A stretch of DNA of 22,469 bases from Bacillota bacterium (lineage in GTDB: Bacteria > Bacillota > Clostridia > Lachnospirales > Cellulosilyticaceae), in contig JAEYNQ010000170.1 of the NCBI GenBank assembly GCA_023412455.1, forward strand, positions 1-22,469, read 5' to 3'. Under the pieces are notes generated by a model. That model made no database searches. It saw only the letters and a list, made by a program, of their open reading frames with translations, and had not been told where the DNA came from. The stretch's first letter is position 1; each line of letters begins with the position of its first letter. Both the position numbers and the translations under genes were made by a program. Positions 7,652 through 16,654 of the stretch are shown piece by piece.

Positions 7652-9013
7652 TTAAAAAAAATTATTCCACCTAATTTGTGTCTCATCAAGTCCCCACGGA
7701 TAATAGGTATCCTTCATAGCCTCTTTACTTGAGCGTTCCACAACTAATGTCAGGTTGTGGCATCCCCTAAAAGCTGCAGCACCGATACGTTCCACAGTTT
7801 TGGGAATGATTAGCTCCTTTAAGCCTGTGCAATCTTCAAATGCACCCATTTCAATATACTTAATGCTTTCCGTAAGCTTCACTGCTTCTAGTTCCTGTAG
7901 GCCTCTAAAACAATTTTTATCCAATCTCCAAATCTTATACCCATCTATTTCCTTGGGTATTTCCAAGGTTAATCCCTTGGCTACCTCTCCCTTATATTCT
8001 GTTAAGGCAGCAAGTCTCTCCTCTGTCACATAGACTTGTTTCATATGAAATAACCGAATAGGTTTAGATTCCTCGCGGAACAAATAATCGCCAGGTACGC
8101 TATCGCAAATCATTTGATGGACAAGCCGCCTTAATTTCTTGGATAACTCACTATCAGCTAGGCAAAAAGGCCCTAATGCCCTATCCTCTTCCACAGAGTA
8201 ATAACGTTCAAAAGCACTATCCTCCTCATGACAAGACCTATCTTCTAAAGCATAAACGTAATAGCCCATTGTCTTTCCATATGGATTTCTAATAGGATAA
8301 AAGTATCCTGTCATTTTCCCAGCTTTTACTGCACTTCGTATCTTCTCTAGCTGTAATAGACTTACATCAAAATCGGATTCCTCCACCTTAAGAAGGACTT
8401 TGACCTCCTCTCTATCGTCTATTGTACGTTTCATCTTCTTAGCTATCTCAAATAGTTCTCCCAAAGAATCTCCCTTGTGATAGATAAAGTCAATCACCCC
8501 ACTAGTAAAGCTTACTTCCTTATACACATAATACTTGTTAGCCTGATTCTTAATTTTTTCAAATGCTTCATCGATTTCCTGAGAAGCCAAGAAATAGATG
8601 GTCTCTAAAACATATTTCCGATAGCACATGACGATTACGGTATGAGGCGCCTCAGCAAATTCACGTAGGTTCTGCTGATAATAGCTTTTGGTTACTTGCC
8701 TTAGTCTCTTAGCTATGGGAAAGTCCTCTGTCAATAGTATGGAGGGCAACTTTTCTCCCTTTTCATCCAAACATAACGCCTTGATTTCATCTAATGTAAT
8801 GCAGTTCATATTTTGAAAACGCAGTCCCTGTATGGGCATCTCATACTCTCCAAAATCGTAGGTCCCATAGTAATCATGAAATTTAAAAAAAGTCTGACAC
8901 AAAAAATCAAAAATCATTTTGTACTGAAGATCATATTGATAGGCTTCATCAATAGTCTCATCTGATCTTCTTTTATGCCCACCTCGTTTTGAGAAAAAAT
9001 CTAATAGAGCCAT
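7652..9013 (-). CDS. Large protein with C-terminal BspA-type (LRR_5) leucine-rich repeats
   Basis: This 453-aa protein has no signal peptide or membrane segment, so it is probably cytoplasmic. The first about 340 residues match no family I recognise; they mix helices and strands, with a DDREEVKVLLKVEESDF segment near 199-215. Residues about 345-428 hold two to three LRR_5/BspA-type repeats: CFRGLQELEAVKLTESIKYI, then GAFEDCTGLKELIIPKTVER, then AAFRGCHNLTLVVE. These are a protein-binding module often found in clostridial surface or effector proteins. It is the last gene of the cassette, preceded by a possible promoter of its own, and might be the target-recognition subunit (inference only). 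The ribosome site is weak (GGAAGA) for ATG 9013. The gene ends in a T8 run (NNFF stop). Confidence 0.8.
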   Translation of the reverse strand: MALLDFFSKRGGHKRRSDETIDEAYQYDLQYKMIFDFLCQTFFKFHDYYGTYDFGEYEMPIQGLRFQNMNCITLDEIKALCLDEKGEKLPSILLTEDFPIAKRLRQVTKSYYQQNLREFAEAPHTVIVMCYRKYVLETIYFLASQEIDEAFEKIKNQANKYYVYKEVSFTSGVIDFIYHKGDSLGELFEIAKKMKRTIDDREEVKVLLKVEESDFDVSLLQLEKIRSAVKAGKMTGYFYPIRNPYGKTMGYYVYALEDRSCHEEDSAFERYYSVEEDRALGPFCLADSELSKKLRRLVHQMICDSVPGDYLFREESKPIRLFHMKQVYVTEERLAALTEYKGEVAKGLTLEIPKEIDGYKIWRLDKNCFRGLQELEAVKLTESIKYIEMGAFEDCTGLKELIIPKTVERIGAAAFRGCHNLTLVVERSSKEAMKDTYYPWGLDETQIRWNNFF

Positions 9014-9081
9014 TTTAATCTTCCATTCTATAGGTTTTACTGTATCTACCTTTTTTATATCCCAACTGTCCTTCTAGATAG

Positions 9082-9109
9082 ACAATATAAAAGGCAAGTG
9101 AAATGTCAA
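9082..9109 (-). promoter_or_regulatory. Possible internal promoter before the LRR gene
   Basis: On the minus strand a perfect TTGACA (9109-9104), 16 bp spacing and TATTGT (9087-9082) lie about 70 bp before the LRR gene start. The 224-bp gap here is the largest inside the cassette, so separate or boosted expression of the LRR protein is plausible. Confidence 0.45.
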
Positions 9110-9119
9110 TACGCTCTTA

Positions 9120-9248
9120 TCACAAAGGTTTTGAATGCTTTTCTGCTAAAGCCTCCACACATCTACGAAAGTTGAGGCTCTCCTCTATCTTTATATATAA
9201 GTTGTTTAAATTATTTTTCTGGGTTGTGGCCAACTTTTTAGAGTTCAT
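9120..9248 (-). CDS. Possible 42-aa protein overlapping the preceding gene
   Basis: An ATG at 9248 lies inside the last codons of the small acidic-protein gene (11-nt overlap) and opens a 42-codon frame ending TGA at 9120. The product is basic and helical (NNLNNLYIKIEESLNF, then VEALAEKHSKPL), with no membrane segment. Its codons and composition look like coding sequence, and the overlap would allow translational coupling, but the ribosome site is weak and the length is short enough to be chance. The sequence matches no family I know. If it is not a gene, this gap is only the leader of the LRR gene. Confidence 0.4.
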   Translation of the reverse strand: MNSKKLATTQKNNLNNLYIKIEESLNFRRCVEALAEKHSKPL

Positions 9249-9663
9249 TTTCTTCATCTTCAATGCTTTCTTCACTTTGCTCGGCCTCCAATGGCTGACT
9301 TTCCTCCAATACTTCTCCTCTTTTTTTTATAGCTTCCATAAGCTGTTGCCTTGTCTCATCATCAATAGTAATTCCCATGTGTGAACGTGTCAGGCTGTAT
9401 TTTGCCGCCTCAGGGTCTTTGATGAGCCAATCCATGACGATGAAGGCATTTAGTGGTTTCATCCCTTGCTTCTCCACAAGTTCTCCTACTGACATCCCTT
9501 CGAGTCTCTCCTTGGGATATCCTTTTCCCATCAGCCATTGGATTACCCAATGACGTACTTTTCTATCCATCTTACAAACCACATAAAAAAGATGTTCTAA
9601 TTCCCATAAAGAATACCCCTCATCACCAAATAATTCTAAAAATTCTCCTTTGTTTATTTTCAT
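9238..9663 (-). CDS. Small helical protein with acidic tail, cassette component
   Basis: This 141-aa soluble protein is unrecognised. Residues 1-110 are predicted mostly helical and contain aromatic and basic stretches (WELEHLFYVVCKMDRKVRHW). The last about 30 residues are strongly acidic (EESQPLEAEQSEESIEDEEN). The start overlaps the stop of the protease gene (TAATG), so the two are translationally coupled and may act together, for example as adaptor or inhibitor of the protease (inference). The acidic tail could dock onto a basic partner. Confidence 0.8.
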   Translation of the reverse strand: MKINKGEFLELFGDEGYSLWELEHLFYVVCKMDRKVRHWVIQWLMGKGYPKERLEGMSVGELVEKQGMKPLNAFIVMDWLIKDPEAAKYSLTRSHMGITIDDETRQQLMEAIKKRGEVLEESQPLEAEQSEESIEDEENEL

Positions 9664-10322
9664 TAGATAGTCACTCCTTCCATTACTAAATTAGCAAATG
9701 TAAATGCATCATTTTCTATTGGTTGAAGACGATACCCTCTAACATCTACCTCCGGCCGAATATAGTTTCCTTCCTGCATATTGCCAGCCCAAGCCCGACT
9801 GTGTGCTTCATCAATCTCCCAAAATCCATTTTCTAAAATGGATTGATGCTGCACGGCATGGCGTTCTTCGTGGATGACCGTATCAATAAAATTGGCAATA
9901 TGCTTATCAAAGTTAGGCGCATTGGCATCCATCATTAGCTCTACTAGATTAAAGCAGGCCTTTTTATTATTCCAATAATATCCACCACACATCTCTGGAG
10001 GTGCAACGGTCACATCGATTTCAATATCAAGTCCATAGAGTTTCGCCAGCTCTTTTGCAAATTCTTCAGCTTTCTTGATTCGTTCTAAATTACTCATTTC
10101 CTTTACAGACTCTACAACCGATTTCCCTTCTTGACAAAAAACAGATTCTACCAGTCTCTGGGTTTCTCCTATCATCTTTTCATCATAGGTGCTCATTTCT
10201 GACTGCAGAGCAAGTGGTATTTCTTTTGGTTCACTACGTGCACCCCATAGCTCTTCAATAAAGGTATAGACAACTTCCATTACCATTCCTGCTGCAACAG
10301 CTAATAATACTTCTACTACCAT
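9663..10322 (-). CDS. Putative HExxH zinc metalloprotease of the cassette
   Basis: This 219-aa protein opens with a hydrophobic stretch (VVEVLLAVAAGMVMEVVYTF, residues 2-21), possibly a membrane anchor or uncleaved signal. A charged helical region runs to about 100, then a protease-like domain begins. The domain shows TVIHEERHAVQH at 148-159, fitting the zinc-binding HExxH motif (His151, Glu152, His155). Downstream, the block QPIENDAFTFA (200-210) holds Glu203, placed like the third zinc ligand of gluzincin-type or phage-type peptidases. The role is inferred as processing or degrading clients delivered by the ATPases next door. Start ATG 10322 is 4 bases past the AAA+ stop, with a GAGGTGATG ribosome site. 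Catalysis is not proven; the family is assigned from the motif only. Confidence 0.75.
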   Translation of the reverse strand: MVVEVLLAVAAGMVMEVVYTFIEELWGARSEPKEIPLALQSEMSTYDEKMIGETQRLVESVFCQEGKSVVESVKEMSNLERIKKAEEFAKELAKLYGLDIEIDVTVAPPEMCGGYYWNNKKACFNLVELMMDANAPNFDKHIANFIDTVIHEERHAVQHQSILENGFWEIDEAHSRAWAGNMQEGNYIRPEVDVRGYRLQPIENDAFTFANLVMEGVTI

Positions 10323-10326
10323 CTCA

Positions 10327-12159
10327 TCACCTCATTAACATACGTTGCTTTTCCAATTTTTCCATTTCTGGAGCTAACTCATTAATGCGTGCCCTTAGCT
10401 GCCTATACACTGCTTGATCATATCCAGTAAAAGAGGAGGCTTCCTCTGAAAATTGTAGAATCTCAAGCTTTTCCTGGTAATCTGCCTTATGATTTGGGAG
10501 ATTCTCCGTCAAATAATCCTCAGACTTAAATAAAACCTTAGCTGATGTAGGCTTAAAGCCCTTGCGCAGCATCCTACAATAACCTACTGCAATACTGTCT
10601 AGATTTTCACTCCCATCACCATAAACCGTACACTCTTCAATGGCTCGTATAAGGGATTCTTCCCACAACCTTACCGTAATGATTTTACTTCCTTGTAAAT
10701 GAATAAGCGCCATATTTACAATTTTTTGTATATCTGCACCTACTACAATTCTTGGTACCTCATTTTTCACTAAGTGCCCATTGACAATGCTTAGCATGAG
10801 TTCTTCTCTTAAGCAGTCCTCTTCAAATACTGGAGACCCTGTTGCCCTCAAAACCTCTCCTTGAATCTTTTTCATCCTTGCTACAAAAATTTCTGCACAC
10901 TCCTGACCAGTTGGCAGATATACTGCAAATAATTCCTCAAATCGTCCACTTCGGAAGAACTCCTTTGGCAATCCTCCAATGTTATTGGCTGTTGCAAAAA
11001 TGAAACAGGGTTTCTTGTTGTCCTGCATCCAACTGAGTAAGGTACCAAACATTCGCTTAAAGGGGCCAGAATCATCACTGGAGCCCGCTGCACTGAAGCC
11101 TTTATCTAGTTCATCAATCCAAAGAATACAAGGTGACATGGCTTCCGCTATTTGAAGAGCAATGCTTAAGTTATGCTCAGATTCTCCTACATATTTACCC
11201 ATTAGTTTCCCAATATCCATCTGCAATAAGGGCAACCCAAAGGTCTTAGCCGTCATCTTAGCTGCTTCAGATTTTCCACATCCTGGGATCCCGCAAAGTA
11301 GTACCCCTTTAGGTGGTTGGATTCCTTTCTTTCGCTTAAGGAGCTCTGCTTGCTTAAGTGCTATCTCCTGTCTACCCAACCAATTCGTTAAATTTTTCAT
11401 TCCACCAATGGCAGCATCTATGTCTGTACGTAAGGTCAATATGCCCTCTGGCATTTTATTTTTCTTATGTTCTCTAATGAGCTTAATGACTTCTTCTGAC
11501 TCATGTAAGGGCGATTCATGATTTTTCGTCTCACGTGCCATCACTTTACGCATAGTCATCATGATTTCTTCTGTTGAAAAGCCAGCAAACTCAGTACATA
11601 GTTCACTTAGATAATCTTCATTATGGGCTAACTGGGTATCTCCGTACCTGTACGCCTCATTAAGCAGTTGGCTATGTATTTCCTCTCTGTCAGGTAAATC
11701 TACCTCAATGAATTCCGTATACATCTGCATCATCGTTGAAATATATACTTGAGACGAAAAAATAATCATCACACTGCTTTGAAGCACCTCATAATTGCCA
11801 AACCCTTCATTCTCATGATCAAGAATATACTCCTCAAATGCTTGATACTCCTCTAACTTCCATGTATTCTCTGCTTTACAGACATGAATATGAGGGTATT
11901 GCCATGAACCATAGGCTTTAATAAGTTTACTAGCTGGAAGTCCTTCTGAATAATTGGCAATCTCTGGCGTAAAGTGTTCTTTTAACGGTCTTCCTTTCCA
12001 TTCAGGTCCTCCTGACTGGCCACACAAACGCATGACTAACATGTCACTAGCAATCAACTGGCGGATTAACTCCCTAGAGTCTGTTTTGATATAAATAATT
12101 GGGATTCTAGCAGCTAAAGCTGCCCTACTCTTTTTTATCACACGCTCTAATACTGTCAT
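10327..12159 (-). CDS. AAA+ ATPase of the Ycf46 type
   Basis: This 610-aa cytoplasmic ATPase has an N-terminal domain (about 1-230, with AARIPIIYIKTDSRELIRQL) like the degenerate first domain of Ycf46-type proteins. One complete AAA+ module follows: Walker A GIPGCGKS (290-297), then GKYVGESEHN, Walker B ILWIDELDK (345-353), sensor-1 region FIFATANNIGGLP (387-398) and arginine-finger region FFRSGRFEE (401-409). The block MSPCILWIDELDKGFS is very close to Ycf46 (LSPCVLWIDEIDK, from memory). The C-terminal about 170 residues are helical. It starts 9 bp after the Hsp70-like stop with AAGGAGA and is followed by the metalloprotease after 4 bp. It is a probable unfoldase or remodelling motor coupled to that protease. 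Confidence 0.9.
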   Translation of the reverse strand: MTVLERVIKKSRAALAARIPIIYIKTDSRELIRQLIASDMLVMRLCGQSGGPEWKGRPLKEHFTPEIANYSEGLPASKLIKAYGSWQYPHIHVCKAENTWKLEEYQAFEEYILDHENEGFGNYEVLQSSVMIIFSSQVYISTMMQMYTEFIEVDLPDREEIHSQLLNEAYRYGDTQLAHNEDYLSELCTEFAGFSTEEIMMTMRKVMARETKNHESPLHESEEVIKLIREHKKNKMPEGILTLRTDIDAAIGGMKNLTNWLGRQEIALKQAELLKRKKGIQPPKGVLLCGIPGCGKSEAAKMTAKTFGLPLLQMDIGKLMGKYVGESEHNLSIALQIAEAMSPCILWIDELDKGFSAAGSSDDSGPFKRMFGTLLSWMQDNKKPCFIFATANNIGGLPKEFFRSGRFEELFAVYLPTGQECAEIFVARMKKIQGEVLRATGSPVFEEDCLREELMLSIVNGHLVKNEVPRIVVGADIQKIVNMALIHLQGSKIITVRLWEESLIRAIEECTVYGDGSENLDSIAVGYCRMLRKGFKPTSAKVLFKSEDYLTENLPNHKADYQEKLEILQFSEEASSFTGYDQAVYRQLRARINELAPEMEKLEKQRMLMR

Positions 12160-12168
12160 ATTTTCTCC

Positions 12169-14181
12169 TTATATATGGAAACGACGTAAGGTAATAATAT
12201 CAAATGCCACTTTTAATATCTGCCCGACAACTTCTTCGAAATCCTTTTTACATGGCTCCATTGCATTACTTATTCCCATATCAATGGATTGAATAACTTC
12301 ATCTTTTTTAAAGATTTTATCCACTTCCTTATTGATTTTCTTGCGCTCCTTTTCTGAACGTTTCTTATCTCTGTCTTCATCGGATACAAGTGCTTGTGCA
12401 ACTGTGGCTGTTAGCATGCCAATGATCACGTTAACTACTGGAATAAAGGACAATGCTGCAGCCACTGCAATTGCCACCACCCAATAGGTAATCTGCTGAA
12501 TCACTCGGTTTAGAAGTCCACTGATATTTAGTTCCATCAGTATTTTTTCAATATCAATATCAAAACTGATATTACTCCCCTTGAGATTTTCCCATACCTC
12601 ATCAGATAAGATCAAACCTTGTGCTACCTCTTGTGAGAATAGCTTACCAGCTTGTTTATTGACTACCCTTTCAACTTCTTCTTTAAAGTTTTCTTTCCAT
12701 AAGTTAATCTCTTCTTGAACGAGCTTAGTAATCTCTGCCTTTCCTTTTTCGGAATTAATCTTTCTTTGTATTTGCTCACTTAATTCATTGGCTGAAGCAT
12801 CTGTACTTCTATCTGCCCAATCTTGTGAGCAAATCTTAATCTGATTAAATATATAGGGACGTAATCTTCTCTGAATGGCTTTCTCAAGGCTAAGAAAATT
12901 ACCTTTGTTACTGCACTTTAGATCCTCCTTGGCTTCACTTAGACATGCCTCATAGCGTTCATCAGCTACAGCAACCCATCCTAACCCATTGGATACACTA
13001 AAGGAGGGATTCTCATCTTTAAATATTTTCATATCCTTAAAGACTTCTTTGCATAAGGTGTCTATGAAATGCATCCTACTGGCTCCACCCGTCAAAATAA
13101 TAGCTTTGCAAGGTAGTTTCTCTAAATCCAGTCGTTTCTTAGCTGTCAGTAAAAACTTCTTACATAGTGCCTGCCAAGATCCCGTTGCCATGGTTTTACT
13201 ATCACATTCACATTCCATCTCTGATAGCCCTGTTACATCATTCATGAATTGCTCATTACTCCTTAATGTGATGTCAAAATCTTTCCCCTTACTATCAAAA
13301 AAGGTACATACTGTTTTGTTTTCATCCCCCATATAGTATTCTTCTTTTGCTTTCCTAAGAGATGTAAGCATCCCTGTTGTCTCCATAGACATGAGCTGCA
13401 AGTTATTGGTTTCATCACCATTTGCCTTCTTGCACTGTTCATAGGCATTTAACATCATCTGTTGTTCAATCAAAGAAGCTCCAAGATCCCAGCTATATTC
13501 ATCAATTTTTCGTCCAAGGAGCATATAAGTATAATCTGCAGTTGAAGATCCAAAATCAAATACCATAACTCCCTCTACAGCAGAAAACCTATTCCGACTT
13601 TTCTCAATGCTGCTAAACATTGCAGCACGAGATTCAGGAATGATCCTAACATAAGCGGCTCCCGTTGCCTTCTTGATCATTGCTGCATAGCTGTTACAGT
13701 TTTTATCACTGGTCCACTTCTCAGTTGCAGGACAACCAACTAATAGGTGGATATCTGCCGAATGACTGGCTTCAAATACATCATTATATCTTAATATATT
13801 TTTGAAAACTTGATAAATATATGCTGCCATGACTTTACCATGGGTTAAACCTGTTTCCTTTGCCACCTTACTGCCCCCACAAGGTGAGTCAAACTTCCCT
13901 GGTGAACACTTGAAATACACAAAATACTCTCCATCTTTAGGAATCCGTGGTGCACTATTCCCTATTTTAATTTCTCCAAGGGTTTTTAATAGTGAGTGAG
14001 TTATTTCTTTTCCCTGCATTTTTTTCATCTGGTCATAACTTAACGTAATGGCTGAGGGTATTACTACATTGTTGTTCCCATCCATGACTAAGCGTACAGA
14101 CTCATTGTTATCGCCCTTTCTTTCCACTGTAGACGCAGCTGTTTCACAGTGCCCTACATCGATCCCTATCATCTTATTCAT
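12169..14181 (-). CDS. Divergent Hsp70/actin-fold ATPase with helical membrane tail
   Basis: This 670-aa protein's first about 410 residues are an Hsp70/actin-type ATPase. They show phosphate-1 MIGIDVGHCETAAS (Asp8), the connector IIPESRAAMF (180-189), phosphate-2 VMVFDFGSSTADYT (206-219) and the adenosine motif IILTGGASRM (361-370). The canonical beta-sandwich substrate domain and EEVD-type tail are absent. Instead, residues 430-560 are helical and charged, 565-600 form one or two hydrophobic helices (WVVAIAVAAALSFIPVVNVI), and a Lys/Glu-rich coil ends the protein. It is therefore likely membrane-tethered and unlike DnaK. No DnaJ is nearby; the helical protein just upstream might serve as partner or nucleotide exchanger (inference). 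Start ATG 14181 follows AGGAGG. Confidence 0.88.
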   Translation of the reverse strand: MNKMIGIDVGHCETAASTVERKGDNNESVRLVMDGNNNVVIPSAITLSYDQMKKMQGKEITHSLLKTLGEIKIGNSAPRIPKDGEYFVYFKCSPGKFDSPCGGSKVAKETGLTHGKVMAAYIYQVFKNILRYNDVFEASHSADIHLLVGCPATEKWTSDKNCNSYAAMIKKATGAAYVRIIPESRAAMFSSIEKSRNRFSAVEGVMVFDFGSSTADYTYMLLGRKIDEYSWDLGASLIEQQMMLNAYEQCKKANGDETNNLQLMSMETTGMLTSLRKAKEEYYMGDENKTVCTFFDSKGKDFDITLRSNEQFMNDVTGLSEMECECDSKTMATGSWQALCKKFLLTAKKRLDLEKLPCKAIILTGGASRMHFIDTLCKEVFKDMKIFKDENPSFSVSNGLGWVAVADERYEACLSEAKEDLKCSNKGNFLSLEKAIQRRLRPYIFNQIKICSQDWADRSTDASANELSEQIQRKINSEKGKAEITKLVQEEINLWKENFKEEVERVVNKQAGKLFSQEVAQGLILSDEVWENLKGSNISFDIDIEKILMELNISGLLNRVIQQITYWVVAIAVAAALSFIPVVNVIIGMLTATVAQALVSDEDRDKKRSEKERKKINKEVDKIFKKDEVIQSIDMGISNAMEPCKKDFEEVVGQILKVAFDIITLRRFHI

Positions 14182-14240
14182 TTAAACTACCTCCTACTTT
14201 ATATTGCTCACCCTTCTATCATCTACATCAATTACCTGAC

Positions 14241-15188
14241 TTATTGTTCCTTCTTCGGGAATGTCCTCTGAAGCTCTCGTATCTGGATTAAAAGTGGCTG
14301 ATAAGCATGCCTTATTTCTTCAACGGTTTTTTCTTGCAGCTTACCATAATCTGGATTCAGGTCATCCATCAAACGGCTATTCCCCTCCGAATCAAATACC
14401 TCTTGCAACTTCTGATACAACACTTTACCCTCACTAATTTCATGAACCAAACGTTTTCTTCTATTCTCTATTTGTAAGGTTTGTTCCGTAAGATACTGGG
14501 TATAACGCCACATTTTTTCATTTGATAATAGTTCCTTAAGTAAGTCCCTTTCCTCTCCCAGCTTCTTAAATTCTTCTTGTGATAGCTGCTCCTTCTCCAT
14601 CTTGCCCCTCATTTTTTCAGTTTTAATGACTGTATCTATCAAAGCTCTCAAATAGGCATTGTCACTCCATAAATCCTTTAAATACTCTAGTGGCCGCTCC
14701 AATAAAGGCTTATCATTTATCTCTATTGCCAATGGGTCTTCCTCGTATATCTCTTTCAAACGCTGGACCATCTTTCTAATGTAAGTTAAGCTATTGAAAT
14801 AGGCTTTATCTGCATAGATTATAGGATCCATCTCAGCCCTTGGAGGTTCTTCCAAAAATCCAATGAACATATCCATAAAATCTAAAATTTGATCCTGGGC
14901 ATAGTAGGCATGTAATACCTTTTTTGCTTTTTTACTGGATTTCTCTTGGTTCTGTAATTGCTGCCACGCTTCTTGATAATTCTTAAGAGCTTCTTGAAAT
15001 TTCTCAAAAACGCTATTCGAAATATGAAATGCCCTAAGATCTTTAGGTGACTTCCCTTTCAGTATGAGCAACGCACTTTCATAGTAATCTCTATAACCTT
15101 CAAAAAAGCTATCAGAGTTCTTTCTTCTAAAAAATCTCATGTGGTTACTATTATCTGAAGTGTTCTTATCTTTTCTCTGATATCCCAT
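14241..15188 (-). CDS. All-helical coiled-coil protein of the cassette, unknown function
   Basis: About 315 aa, soluble, no signal or membrane segment. Almost the whole sequence is predicted helical and highly charged, with coiled-coil-like stretches near 70-100 (KNYQEAWQQLQNQEKSSKKA) and 185-260 (LSQEEFKKLGEERDLLKELL). I recognise no family. Two starts are possible. ATG 15206 overlaps the upstream stop (ATGA). ATG 15188 is better placed, because the strong GAGGGGG site lies between them and is 9 bases from 15188. It sits directly before the Hsp70-like gene (59-bp gap), consistent with a partner or scaffold for that ATPase, but this is inferred from position alone. Confidence 0.8.
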   Translation of the reverse strand: MGYQRKDKNTSDNSNHMRFFRRKNSDSFFEGYRDYYESALLILKGKSPKDLRAFHISNSVFEKFQEALKNYQEAWQQLQNQEKSSKKAKKVLHAYYAQDQILDFMDMFIGFLEEPPRAEMDPIIYADKAYFNSLTYIRKMVQRLKEIYEEDPLAIEINDKPLLERPLEYLKDLWSDNAYLRALIDTVIKTEKMRGKMEKEQLSQEEFKKLGEERDLLKELLSNEKMWRYTQYLTEQTLQIENRRKRLVHEISEGKVLYQKLQEVFDSEGNSRLMDDLNPDYGKLQEKTVEEIRHAYQPLLIQIRELQRTFPKKEQ

Positions 15189-15202
15189 CAGCCATGGCCC
15201 CC

Positions 15203-16633
15203 TCATCGAATTTGAATCACTTTCTGCTTATCGCCTTTTTGAAGCTCTATTCTATATTCCTCTTTCTCTAAATTAATCGTCTTACACTTTCCATTCTTAA
15301 ATCTATAAGCTAATACAGTATGCGTTTCATCTACTACAACCTCTTGGACCTCTTTCTCTCCCTCTATTCTCGGAAGTAGTCCTCGTCCATTTTCGCTAAG
15401 TGTCAGCATATGACTTTTACCATTCCACTCTGGTTCATTCGAAATAACCGTTCCGTTCTCTGTAAGGAGACGGTATCCCTTTCTTCCTATGTATACTTCA
15501 ACCAATACTTCCGTAATCATCCTTAGAGCTACTTTAACTGCAAACTCTTTACAGGGTTTATAGAAACTGATCATTAGTTTTCCGCCATAGATTAATAAAA
15601 TGCCTTGATCACTTTCATCCCCAACAGCAAATGAGGTCACCTTGTGGCTAGCTTCCTCCTCCAGTCCAAGCTGCCACATTTCTGCCCCCTTGGGAATCAC
15701 TTTAATTTGTGATAAACTACAATCTTCACGCATCAGACATACATTTTCGCTGACTGCCAATGTCGGCAAAAACTTGATAATTTGGCCTCCTGCTACATTG
15801 CAGTCCCTATACTCCCCATTACTTAAATAAATAGTTTGGATTAATTCACTGGTGCTGAAATCATAGAGCTCTAAGCAAACCTTCTCAAACTGATTCCCGC
15901 CATAAACGGCTTCTACCCGTACTGTTTTGATTTTTTGTCCCCTTTCAAGTTCCTTCTTTGAATAGTACCAAAAGCAATATGGCGTCGCGCGCGTTTTCAG
16001 AGATACCACTGATGACTCTGGAAATAGACGAATGTCCTTCTTTATAGCTTCACTCTTTTGCTGATTGGCTACACATTCTGACTGTTTACCTTGGAACTTT
16101 GATTGCTCCTCTGTAGAAGTTACAGCCACTTCATTTTCTGCGGACTCCCATCTTTGAAAGTTCTGGGAATAGACATTTTCCTCAGCTAATTCACACATGG
16201 CCAAAAGCTTAAGGGCTACTTGAAAGCTTTGGAGGGTATGGGGCAATCCAGATTCTTTTAAAATGAACTGCAGTTTATTAATAACTTCCGCATCAGCTAT
16301 TTCCTTTTTCAATCTACCCTCTTGTCCTTTTGGGTCATCATGATTGGGCCAGGCTTTTTTAACAATCTCCATAAAATAGGCACTAAGGGATGATAATTCA
16401 GCTGGAGAATTCTCCAGTTGAATTTCTTTCGTAAGAAGCTCCATCCAAAATTTTTTTATCAAATAAGTTGCCCGGTATTCTTTAGTCCCATCACTTAACT
16501 TATGTGCTAAAGGTTTGCAGTGAACTTTGGCAAACTGTTCAAAAGCCTCTAGATTTTCATATGCTGTCCATGGTGAGAATTCCTTCTTTAAATCTAACCA
16601 ATTTAGAATGATTGAATCATTAAATTTCAACAT
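15203..16633 (-). CDS. Unrecognised 476-aa protein of the cassette
   Basis: This soluble protein has no signal or membrane helix. The N-terminal about 165 residues are helical (EFSPWTAYENLEAF, ATYLIKKFWMELL). A Glu/Gln/Ser/Lys-rich linker follows (about 168-200). The C-terminal about 270 residues look beta-rich, with repeated short strands and turns (YLSNGEYRDCNVAGGQIIKF, GILLIYGGKLMISFY), and could be a beta-sandwich or propeller-like recognition domain. I do not recognise the family. It starts at ATG 16633 with GGGGAAAAAGG, 21 bp after the membrane protein gene. It is tightly packed with the next gene, so it is surely in the same transcript. Confidence 0.8.
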   Translation of the reverse strand: MLKFNDSIILNWLDLKKEFSPWTAYENLEAFEQFAKVHCKPLAHKLSDGTKEYRATYLIKKFWMELLTKEIQLENSPAELSSLSAYFMEIVKKAWPNHDDPKGQEGRLKKEIADAEVINKLQFILKESGLPHTLQSFQVALKLLAMCELAEENVYSQNFQRWESAENEVAVTSTEEQSKFQGKQSECVANQQKSEAIKKDIRLFPESSVVSLKTRATPYCFWYYSKKELERGQKIKTVRVEAVYGGNQFEKVCLELYDFSTSELIQTIYLSNGEYRDCNVAGGQIIKFLPTLAVSENVCLMREDCSLSQIKVIPKGAEMWQLGLEEEASHKVTSFAVGDESDQGILLIYGGKLMISFYKPCKEFAVKVALRMITEVLVEVYIGRKGYRLLTENGTVISNEPEWNGKSHMLTLSENGRGLLPRIEGEKEVQEVVVDETHTVLAYRFKNGKCKTINLEKEEYRIELQKGDKQKVIQIR

Positions 16634-16654
16634 ACCTTTTTCCCCTCTGTCATT

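Noticed and set aside
9103..9384. 93-codon plus-strand frame at the end of the small acidic-protein gene
   Set aside because: Antisense to two better supported minus-strand frames, rich in Phe/Leu from reversed Lys/Glu codons, no ribosome site.
11162..11521. 119-codon plus-strand frame within the AAA+ gene
   Set aside because: Fully antisense to the Walker A/B coding region; composition is that of a mirror frame.
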